Source: Planctomycetota bacterium (lineage in GTDB: Bacteria; Planctomycetota; PUPC01; JACPCR01). From it: a stretch of DNA of 6,172 nucleotides. Every line of letters begins with the position of its first letter. Within the stretch, counting starts at the first letter, position 1. Below are positions 1 through 6,043 of the stretch, in pieces. Location: positions 1-6,172 of the forward strand of contig JASLXP010000590.1 of NCBI GenBank assembly GCA_030740295.1, in the 5' to 3' direction. The notes under the pieces were generated by a model. That model saw nothing but the letters and a program-made list of their open reading frames with translations. It was not told where the DNA came from and did not search any database. Both the position numbers and the translations under genes were made by a program.

Positions 1-68
1 CACGGGCGTCCCGCCCGTGAATCACGGCAGGAGAGCACTGTGGCACGGGCCTCCCGCCCGTGAATCAC
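1..68. repeat. Two copies of a GC-rich palindromic repeat, 43-bp period
   Basis: A 25-bp unit occurs at 1-25 and again at 44-68 with a single mismatch (g/c at the eighth base). The first 19 bases of each unit form a hairpin: in copy 1 CACGGGCG pairs with CGCCCGTG around a TCC loop (perfect 8-bp stem), and in copy 2 seven pairs remain. The bases after copy 2 (about 63-90, ending gacggccgtgctacg) weakly resemble the spacer after copy 1, so a degenerate third period may exist. The repeat lies just downstream of the stop codon of the PLP enzyme gene that ends at 121. It may therefore act as a transcript-end hairpin or be a REP-like dispersed element; it lacks a T-run, so it is not a classical terminator. 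The array is probably cut by the left edge of the window. Confidence 0.8.
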
Positions 69-120
69 AGCCGAGACGGCCGTGCTACGATTCGGTTGCG
101 ACAGTCAGGCAGACTTAAAC

Positions 121-1254
121 CTACGATGCTTCTGCTGCGGCCGAAATGATCTCCCTCAAACGGCGTGCGATGATCTCCGCTTCGCCGGCCTGCAGTGTCT
201 GCGGTTGGAAGCCAACGACCTCTGTGGATGCGCTGGCGTTGATGGATGGATCACCGTCTTTGAGCTGTCTGTGGACTTCTTGGGCAGAGATGGGCGCGCT
301 GTCGGCGAATCGTAATTGTTGCGTCGGTGAGACCGGCGGGAACCTGCATTTGCCAGGCGGGGAGTAGACCGATTCGATCCCTTCGAAATCATCCGCGACG
401 GCGCCAATCGTCTGACAGCGATCTGACCAGTCCGCGATGACGGCCTCTTCGTCCTGTTCCATAAAGATCTCGACGGCTGCGAGCAGACCCATGATTTCTT
501 CTTTGCCTACCTTCATGCTGCGGCCAATTCCTGAGTGAGGGTTGCTGTTGAGAGTGCATGCCTGGATGAGGTCCGACCGGCCGACGATAAGCCCTGACGA
601 TTGTGGGCCGCAGAGACCCTTGCCACCGCTGAAGACGACGAGGTCGGCGCCCATGCCCGTAAGGTCCGTGAGATACGAGCGCGGTGGGAGTTGTGCGGCT
701 GCATCTACAATGACCGGCACTTCGTGTTCGTGGGCAACGGCAATGATGCCGGGCAGCTGATCTACAGGCTGGCTGCCGAGAAAGTAGATGACGCCGGCCG
801 TTCGCTCAGAGAAGCCGCCGGCAAAATCTTCCGCGGTCACCTTCTCACGGGTGCCTACTTTCACCAGCTTGCCTCCGCACAGTGCAAAGCCCTGGTGGAT
901 GAAGTAATGAGGGTCGACAAGAGGGATTACGAATTCATTAGGCCGGCCCCCGGTGTCTGGCAGATTCTGAATCGCGTCGGAGTCAGCGCCGGCCACACAT
1001 GCGGCGCCGGCGAGAGTCATCCCGCTGGCCGCTCCCGCGCAGACGAACGCGCCTTCGTTCCCCGTCAGGTCGGCGATGCGCTGGCCGACTTTTTCGTGGA
1101 GCTCGATCAGGGGGATGAAATGCCTGGACGCTCCCACCATCGCGTCGACTACCTGCGGGGGCATGATCGAGCCGCCCAACGTAGTGATCGTCCCGCAAGC
1201 GTTGATGAAGGGCCGGATGCCGAGGCTTTCGTAATTCGAGATCTGTGCTGGCAT
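121..1254 (-). CDS. PLP-dependent enzyme, SelA / D-glucosaminate-6-phosphate ammonia-lyase-like family
   Basis: Complete 377-residue fold-type I PLP enzyme, presumably cytoplasmic; no signal peptide or membrane segment is visible. The N-terminus has the family pattern YESLGIRPFINACGTITTLG (8-27). The cofactor phosphate-binding stretch is GAASGMTLAGAACVAG (74-89). VIVDAAAQLP (181-190) places Asp184 where the family binds the pyridine nitrogen, and FSGGKGLCGPQ (208-218) carries the expected Schiff-base Lys212. GRSMKVGKEEIMGLLAA (244-260) is also typical of this group. Known relatives include selenocysteine synthase SelA and D-glucosaminate-6-phosphate ammonia lyase (DgaE type). The length and the start directly at the cofactor domain fit the lyase-like branch better than true SelA, which is around 460 residues. 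The substrate cannot be named: no sugar-acid catabolic genes or PTS lie beside it. The ATG at 1254 was chosen because it gives the full conserved N-terminus; no Shine-Dalgarno precedes it. It is divergent from the DUF2203 gene. Confidence 0.88.
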   Translation of the reverse strand: MPAQISNYESLGIRPFINACGTITTLGGSIMPPQVVDAMVGASRHFIPLIELHEKVGQRIADLTGNEGAFVCAGAASGMTLAGAACVAGADSDAIQNLPDTGGRPNEFVIPLVDPHYFIHQGFALCGGKLVKVGTREKVTAEDFAGGFSERTAGVIYFLGSQPVDQLPGIIAVAHEHEVPVIVDAAAQLPPRSYLTDLTGMGADLVVFSGGKGLCGPQSSGLIVGRSDLIQACTLNSNPHSGIGRSMKVGKEEIMGLLAAVEIFMEQDEEAVIADWSDRCQTIGAVADDFEGIESVYSPPGKCRFPPVSPTQQLRFADSAPISAQEVHRQLKDGDPSINASASTEVVGFQPQTLQAGEAEIIARRLREIISAAAEAS

Positions 1255-1283
1255 GTTCTGAGAGTCGTGTAGGAATGGGATTG

Positions 1284-1296
1284 GAACTCAGAGTTC
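1284..1296. promoter_or_regulatory. Perfect 13-bp dyad in divergent intergenic region, possible operator
   Basis: GAACTC and GAGTTC form a perfect inverted repeat around a single central A. It lies 29 bp upstream of the PLP enzyme start and about 90 bp upstream of the DUF2203 start, inside the 130-bp region between these divergent genes. Such a position suits a transcription-factor site, but no convincing -35/-10 pair can be matched to it and no regulator gene is adjacent. The dyad is short enough to occur by chance. The rest of 1255-1384 shows nothing else that can be assigned. Confidence 0.3.
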
Positions 1297-1384
1297 AACT
1301 TCAGTCAGGCTGCATGGCCGCGGTCTGAAATTCAAATAAGATTCTGAACATTCGGACACCTGTCTGTTCTTGCGAGCTTTTACC

Positions 1385-1789
1385 ATGAAGCCAAAGGTAT
1401 TCACTCTCGAAAGGGCCAAGGCGGCGCTGCCGCTGATCTCGAGGATTGTCGAGGACCTGAAAAATGCCTGGGCAGAGATTCAGGAAAAGAAGGACGAGTT
1501 CACGACTAGGACCCAGGTCGAATCTTCTTTATCCGAAGATGTGCTCAAGTTCAGGGAGGAGATCCAGGAACTCGCCGACAAGATGAACGAATACGATCAA
1601 GAGCTCTCACAGCTCGGAATCGAACTGAAAGACCCGGCAACGGGTCTGATCGATTTCTACTGCCGGCACGAAGAACGCCTCGTGTACCTCTGCTGGCGAC
1701 ACGGCGAAGATGATATCGATTTCTGGCACGAGCTGGATGCCGGGTTCGCAGGGCGGCAGCCCATCGATTGCCTCCATGAAACAGAATGA
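1385..1789 (+). CDS. DUF2203 family protein
   Basis: Complete small protein of 134 residues matching the DUF2203 family, whose function is not known. The N-terminal signature is VFTLERAKAALPLISRIVEDL (residues 5-25), where the family has a Phe-Thr-x-Glu-x-Ala-x-x-x-Leu-Pro pattern. A charged, heptad-like helical stretch follows (about 20-75), probably a coiled coil or helical hairpin. The C-terminal half is strongly conserved in type: LGIELKDPATGLIDF (77-91), then VYLCWRHGEDDIDFWHELDA (100-119) and GFAGRQPI (120-127). Cys103, Trp104, His106, Trp114 and His115 could form a functional or metal-binding cluster, but that is inference. No signal peptide, so probably cytoplasmic. The ATG at 1385 is preferred because it places the FTLE motif near the N-terminus as in the family; an in-frame TTG at 1370 would add five residues. 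No Shine-Dalgarno is visible before either. It converges on the large gene ending at 1828, leaving a 38-bp gap with no clear terminator hairpin. Confidence 0.9.
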   Translation: MKPKVFTLERAKAALPLISRIVEDLKNAWAEIQEKKDEFTTRTQVESSLSEDVLKFREEIQELADKMNEYDQELSQLGIELKDPATGLIDFYCRHEERLVYLCWRHGEDDIDFWHELDAGFAGRQPIDCLHETE

Positions 1790-1827
1790 TTTCGGAAAAT
1801 GAGAGGTTCTGCAGACACTTAGCGCCC

Positions 1828-4800
1828 TCACTCACCGATTCCGAGCTTCTGCACGAGCGCGCCTAACTCGCCCAGATTTTTCTGCAGATGTGCGCGGGCT
1901 TTGCCGCCCCTGTAATGGTGGTGGGCCACGATCCGATCTACTTCTTTATTGGAGGCTTTTGCCAGCCACTCTTCCTGTGACTCGTAAGTGGCTTTGGCGA
2001 CCGTATGGGAATGTGATGTCAGTCTGGCGATCAGTTGCCGCAGACTTTTATTGGCGCCGCCCCAGTAGTTATCGGCTGGTGACTTTGCCAGGCATTTGCA
2101 CAGGCCGGAAACGAGGCCGGGGGTCTTTTCGATTCCAGGGGACCAGTGCTGTTGAAGAATCGGGACGGCATACTCGACCACGTGCATCGATATCCAACCA
2201 CGCCTGTCATGGGCGGCCTCGTCAAAGACTTTTGCGATCACCGGAATGGACTCTCTGGCCTCTTTGAGTTTCTTGTGGCGGCCGATGGTCTCCCAGGCGA
2301 GATGCCAATGACGCGTGGTGTTGGTCTCTGTGTTGGATGCCGCGAGGGTGGCAATTCTGATGGTTTGCACGGGATCGGGCAGGCGGCCGGCCCAGACGGC
2401 GGAGACGGCAACATTGCGTCTGACGGGGTCTTCGCTGCGGGCCAGTTTTTCGAGCTCCTGGAAGTCATCCTTACCATCGAGTTTATCGAGCGCGTCGGCC
2501 CAGGCCTCGAGCTCTCTGATGTCGTCTTCGACGATCTCCCTCGGCGCGTTGGCTAGAAAAGTCACCTCCTGTTCAGAGGCCGACTTGAGCCACTCGCGCT
2601 GCCTTGCCGCCACTCGGCGAAGCTCGGGAGCCGCGGCCGGGCTCAATCTGTAGAGCACGTGCTTGAGCTTGTAGCGGGCGATCCACCAGCCGGTCCAGTT
2701 AATCTTTGGGCCCTTGATGTAACACTTGCTGATGCCGGAAATGAGGCCGGGTGTCTTCTCGAGCTCCGCATCGATGTGATGGTCGATGACGGGGACGGCG
2801 CCGTCCATGACCCCATTCGAAAACATGCCCCGCAGACCGTGCGAAACTTTGTCCAGCACGAGCGCAATCACCGGTGCCGCGGAGCGGGCCTCAGGTGTTT
2901 CCTTGTGCTTTCTGAGGATGCTCCAGGGAATGCCCCAATAGCCGGCATCCGCACCCTCGATGTTGCCGGCGACGGATGTTGCGACTTTGACCGCGACCGC
3001 GGGATTGCCGTTTCTGAATTTGCCGCCCCTGGGATTGAACATGGCCAGCGCTTTCAGCCGCGTGCCGGGATCAAAGCTGCCTGCCATGCTGATGAGCACC
3101 TTGTGTGCGTCCTGGTTTTCGATCCCGAAGGCATCGATGGCCCGGATGAGAGATTGCTGCACCCAAGAGTCTTCCTTGCTGGCGCGGTCGCCGGCGATCT
3201 TCAGGAAGGCTTCCTGATCTTCTAGGTTGGCAAGGCCGCCCTGTTTGTGCAGAACCGCGACCGCGTCCCACGCGCCGGTGCGGATGCCGGGATGAGTGTC
3301 CTGCAACAACTGCTTCAGAAGCGGGATGACCCCTTTGCCCTTTGCGGCGAGCCCATTCGCGGCGACATCGGATGCCCCGCAATCGGGAAAAGCCAAAAAG
3401 CGTGCGATGTCTCGGGGAGATTTATTCTTGAAATACCATGAAGTATTCCTGGCGACGCGCTCTCTCGATGGGGCCCAGCCGTTGGTGTATCCGGCAGGTG
3501 AAAACGTCGGTGAATAATCACGCATTGGTTTGCCGCCCGTTTCGCTAGGGCCCGCTGCCACCTCAAACAGGACCTCGCCGCCCCGGTAAATGCGGGCCGC
3601 TATGGTGTTCCCTCCAATGGACAGCAATTCAACGCCCCTTTTTCCGATATCCAGCGTACGCTTTCCGCCGGACTTGGATCGGGCAAATACGGCGGCACGT
3701 TTCCCATTCACAAAGAGCTCACCTTCGAGTCCCTCATCCGTGGTGATTCGCAGGGCCGAATAGAAACCGGCCATCTCGAAGGTCCGACGAATCAGATGCT
3801 GTTTTTTGCCATTGGCCCGGCGACTGCCCCTTTTCAGTTCCATGCCCTTCGGCGAGACGTCCTCCGCATACCACTCGCCGAGTGAGGCGACCTCTTCGCT
3901 TGTGAATTCACCATGCAGGTAATCGTCCTTCGCTTCGTTTCCTGCAGCCAAAAGGATGTCCCACTTGTCCGGCAGGTTGAGCTTCGGCTTCTTACGTCTG
4001 GTGGACGCCTTCTGTTTTTGCGGATGTGCCTTCGCGGGTTGGATTCTTTCAATCGTCGCGGCGAGACCTTTCATCTCGGCGCGCTCCTCACCCAACAGAA
4101 TCTTGAGTGCGTCGAGCTGCCTTTGCGCGGTGTCTTTGTTTTTCTTTTCGATGTTGGCCCGAATCAGTTCGAGAGTGATGGCCGCGCTTGTTTCTATCTG
4201 CCGTTGGGCCGCAGACAGAGCGCGGGCGTACGTGCTGTTCCCGGACTTTGCCAGGGCTTTCTTGAGTCCCTTCCATTTCTTTTCCGCATAGAGCTGCCTT
4301 GCTGCGGCCAGCCCCGCCGGTGGTCGCATGGCGAAGACACCTTTCTTGGCGCCGAGCACGCGCAGCTTTTTGCTGGGCAGCGTCAGGCCCAGGGCAATCG
4401 CACCAGTACCAGGACACCATCCGCCTGCAAGCGGGGTCATCGAGCCATTGCGCTGCCGAGACAGCTCGAAGTACCAGATAAGGTTGTTCATGAACATCCA
4501 AAATTCTTCTTCTGGCGCGAGTGCCGCGCCCAGTGGGCCCCAGGAGATCGTGAAGATTCGGGCCGCGTGCCCTGCGAGCCGCGTGCGATACTGATAGCAG
4601 GGCTGACGGGCCGTTCGGCGCGCGATGTCGTGCGCTCCGAGGAGGTAGTAATCCAACGCGCTCATGGAGGACGAACCGTTGTCGCTGGCCGGCAAGTATC
4701 GCCACATGCGGGGCGAGTAGTAGGTATGGTCCCCGTAGGGCGTGAACGTCCCGATGCCGCGGCCGAAGAAACGAATCGAACGTAACAGCACCTCGGCGTC

Positions 4801-5880
4801 GACTTCAATCCCGGCCTCTCGAGCCAGAATCAGTCCCATGAAGCAGACCAGACCAACATTGTTCACAGCGCCGTAACCTCCGGGCGGGCACGAGTGACTC
4901 CAACTCCCGCATGACATCTGGCCGTCCGAAAGAACTTTGACAAGCTTCTTCATCGGCCGGATGACGGCCGAATCTCCAGTGAGCAGGTAATACTCCGCAA
5001 GCGAAACTAGAGAGTAGCCATTGCCCCACGAGTTGAGCCCGCCGAAGCCGAGTCCTTTTTTATCAATCATCGTGTAAAGCCGGCGGCGAACGGCCTCAAG
5101 CGCATCCTGCCGCCCCGTCCCCATGAGGAAGAGCGTGTCGTAGAACACGTCCAGCCTCTCCGCTTCGATGTTGTTCACGAGGTAGCTTGCGGCCGCGTCT
5201 GTGATGGCCTTGGACTTGGCACAGCCGTATGGCCAAGTGCTGCTGAAATTTCCCTGCACGCCCACATCGATCTTGACTTCGGTCAGCTTGCCGGAGCGTA
5301 CGGCATTCAGAATCAGGATTCCCTGCTTCGCTTCGGTCTGCGCGTCCGCCAGCGCGTAACCGAGCGGGATGCGAGGGTCATCGTCCTCAGGGAAGAGGTG
5401 ACCAGAAGCTCCGACGATGATGTCACCGAGCTCGAGCACTCCGTCCGCTGGGGATTCTCCATCAATGGCTTCGACCGTTGTGGCGCTCTGCCCGCGCATC
5501 TCTCGCAAGTGCGCGCCGGTAATGCCAAGGGGAAAGGTCGCACGCCCGGAACGGGTCGGGATATGGAAGTCCACATACGCATACAGGTCAAGCACGCGCT
5601 TCTTCTCCGCATCACTCAGTTTGCGCGCTGGCCTGCCCATGAAAAGCTTCCGAAAGTCAGCCTGTGTTTTCGCCTGTTCTGCCGGACCGGGAAGTCTGCC
5701 CAGGACACTCGATGGCGTTCCGTCGAAATGCTTGACCCGGACCCGACGCAGAGCTTCGAGTTCGGCCTCAAGCTTCTGTTCAGTGAGAGGCCCGGCCAGA
5801 ATGAAAGAGTTCTGAACGCAGGTCCCCAGCAACAGAAAGCAGAGAACCGCATGAATGGACCGGACTGTGGAGTGGTGCAT
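1828..5880 (-). CDS. Giant secreted DUF6288-like protein with PDZ-like, toroid and HEAT-like regions
   Basis: Complete 1350-residue protein. Residues 1-30 form a signal peptide with hydrophobic core AVLCFLLLGT and probable cleavage near ILAG, so it is exported. Residues about 117-207 resemble a PDZ domain (TTVEAIDGESPADGVLELGD, then a GILILNAVRSGKLTEVKIDV strand pair). Residues about 215-520 look like an alpha/alpha toroid of the prenyltransferase/squalene-cyclase type, with WGNGYSLVSLAEYYLLTGD (285-303) and CGSWSHSCPPGGYG (324-337). The PDZ-plus-toroid order recalls DUF6288 proteins of Planctomycetes-like bacteria, whose role is unknown. Residues 555-640 are a charged helical, Lys/Gln-rich linker. 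Residues about 640-780 look like a beta-sandwich (ELFVNGKRAAVF; GGNTIAARIYRGGEVLFEVA). From about 815 to the end is a HEAT-like solenoid containing a 210-residue internal duplication. No catalytic motif is evident; a DxDD cyclase motif is absent from the toroid. Scaffold, binding or glycan-related roles are all possible. The ATG at 5880 is required for the signal peptide; no Shine-Dalgarno is visible. Confidence 0.88.
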   Translation of the reverse strand: MHHSTVRSIHAVLCFLLLGTCVQNSFILAGPLTEQKLEAELEALRRVRVKHFDGTPSSVLGRLPGPAEQAKTQADFRKLFMGRPARKLSDAEKKRVLDLYAYVDFHIPTRSGRATFPLGITGAHLREMRGQSATTVEAIDGESPADGVLELGDIIVGASGHLFPEDDDPRIPLGYALADAQTEAKQGILILNAVRSGKLTEVKIDVGVQGNFSSTWPYGCAKSKAITDAAASYLVNNIEAERLDVFYDTLFLMGTGRQDALEAVRRRLYTMIDKKGLGFGGLNSWGNGYSLVSLAEYYLLTGDSAVIRPMKKLVKVLSDGQMSCGSWSHSCPPGGYGAVNNVGLVCFMGLILAREAGIEVDAEVLLRSIRFFGRGIGTFTPYGDHTYYSPRMWRYLPASDNGSSSMSALDYYLLGAHDIARRTARQPCYQYRTRLAGHAARIFTISWGPLGAALAPEEEFWMFMNNLIWYFELSRQRNGSMTPLAGGWCPGTGAIALGLTLPSKKLRVLGAKKGVFAMRPPAGLAAARQLYAEKKWKGLKKALAKSGNSTYARALSAAQRQIETSAAITLELIRANIEKKNKDTAQRQLDALKILLGEERAEMKGLAATIERIQPAKAHPQKQKASTRRKKPKLNLPDKWDILLAAGNEAKDDYLHGEFTSEEVASLGEWYAEDVSPKGMELKRGSRRANGKKQHLIRRTFEMAGFYSALRITTDEGLEGELFVNGKRAAVFARSKSGGKRTLDIGKRGVELLSIGGNTIAARIYRGGEVLFEVAAGPSETGGKPMRDYSPTFSPAGYTNGWAPSRERVARNTSWYFKNKSPRDIARFLAFPDCGASDVAANGLAAKGKGVIPLLKQLLQDTHPGIRTGAWDAVAVLHKQGGLANLEDQEAFLKIAGDRASKEDSWVQQSLIRAIDAFGIENQDAHKVLISMAGSFDPGTRLKALAMFNPRGGKFRNGNPAVAVKVATSVAGNIEGADAGYWGIPWSILRKHKETPEARSAAPVIALVLDKVSHGLRGMFSNGVMDGAVPVIDHHIDAELEKTPGLISGISKCYIKGPKINWTGWWIARYKLKHVLYRLSPAAAPELRRVAARQREWLKSASEQEVTFLANAPREIVEDDIRELEAWADALDKLDGKDDFQELEKLARSEDPVRRNVAVSAVWAGRLPDPVQTIRIATLAASNTETNTTRHWHLAWETIGRHKKLKEARESIPVIAKVFDEAAHDRRGWISMHVVEYAVPILQQHWSPGIEKTPGLVSGLCKCLAKSPADNYWGGANKSLRQLIARLTSHSHTVAKATYESQEEWLAKASNKEVDRIVAHHHYRGGKARAHLQKNLGELGALVQKLGIGE
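1921..2430 (-). repeat. Internal protein duplication, copy 2 (residues about 1151-1320)
   Basis: Within the giant protein, this segment repeats the one at 2545-3072. Matching landmarks are IRIATLAASN (1174-1183) with VKVATSVAGN (964-973), EKTPGLVSGLCKC (1251-1263) with EKTPGLISGISKC (1041-1053), and EEWLAKASNKEV (1303-1314) with REWLKSASEQEV (1095-1106). The offset stays at 208-214 residues throughout. Near 2105-2131 the DNA itself is still about 24 of 27 bases identical to 2735-2761, exactly 630 bp away. Confidence 0.85.
2545..3072 (-). repeat. Internal protein duplication, copy 1 (residues about 937-1112)
   Basis: This is the first copy of the duplicated HEAT-like module in the giant protein. 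It runs from DPGTRLKALAMF (937-948, matching DPVRRNVAVSAV at 1151-1162) to the region after REWLKSASEQEV (1095-1106). A linker of about 38 residues, rich in Asp, Glu and Leu (1113-1150), separates it from copy 2. The copies have diverged between landmarks, with small gaps, so this is an old duplication with conserved cores rather than an exact repeat. Confidence 0.85.
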
Positions 5881-5927
5881 AACGGGGTAGTCTTTTGTGA
5901 GGGACAGAGTGGGTCGGCATCGGCACC

Positions 5928-5991
5928 GACAGGACGATAGGAAGAGTAAGAGAAATGACAGGACGATAAGAAAGGAAAAAGACAGGACGAT
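5928..5991. repeat. Three direct copies of an 11-bp motif (gacaggacgat)
   Basis: The motif gacaggacgat occurs exactly at 5928-5938, 5957-5967 and 5981-5991, with start spacings of 29 and 24 bp. The intervening bases are purine-rich on the plus strand (gaagagtaagagaaat and aagaaaggaaaaa). Read on the minus strand, the direction of both flanking genes, the motif is ATCGTCCTGTC separated by pyrimidine tracts. It lies 48-111 bp upstream of the giant gene's start. It could be a repeated binding site, or low-complexity intergenic repeat DNA. Confidence 0.75.
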
Positions 5992-5996
5992 GCCCC

Positions 5997-6024
5997 CTGA
6001 ATCCTGATCCCTGAATCCTGTACC
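5997..6024. repeat. 14-bp tandem duplication (ctgaatcctgatcc / ctgaatcctgtacc)
   Basis: Two adjacent 14-bp units at 5997-6010 and 6011-6024 share 12 of 14 bases, differing only in at/ta near the end. They directly follow the 11-bp motif series and lie 20 bp from the stop codon of the acyl-CoA synthetase. Together the two repeat families occupy most of the 163-bp gap between the two minus-strand genes. Function is unknown; slippage-generated intergenic repeat is the simplest reading. Confidence 0.7.
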
Positions 6025-6043
6025 CTCAAACAGGTAAGTGCCC

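Noticed and set aside
121..1254. Selenocysteine synthase (selA)
   Set aside because: The protein is about 80 residues shorter than typical SelA, begins directly at the cofactor domain, and has no selB/selC neighbour; the lyase-like branch fits better.
601..1272. Plus-strand open frame of 223 codons opposite the PLP enzyme gene
   Set aside because: It is antisense to a gene with clear PLP-enzyme motifs and shows no recognisable motif of its own.
1370..1789. TTG start at 1370 for the DUF2203 gene
   Set aside because: It adds only five residues ahead of the conserved FTLE motif and has no better ribosome-binding site than the ATG at 1385.
3913..4785. Long plus-strand open frame (290 codons) opposite the giant gene
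   Set aside because: It lies wholly antisense to a gene with clear domain structure, and its translation is Arg/Pro/Cys-rich without family features; it is a high-GC shadow.
4320..5240. Squalene-hopene cyclase or terpene cyclase activity for the toroid-like region
   Set aside because: The DxDD-type cyclase motif is absent and the protein is exported with PDZ-like and HEAT-like parts; only the fold resemblance is kept.
5928..5991. CRISPR array
   Set aside because: The repeats are only 11 bp, there are three, spacers are 13-18 bp and low complexity, and there are no cas genes.
5976..6006. Rho-independent terminator after the acyl-CoA synthetase (minus-strand CAGGA...TCCTG followed by a T-run)
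   Set aside because: The stem is only 5 bp with a 14-base loop, and the pairing arises from the repeated motifs; too weak to call, though the T-run is suggestive.
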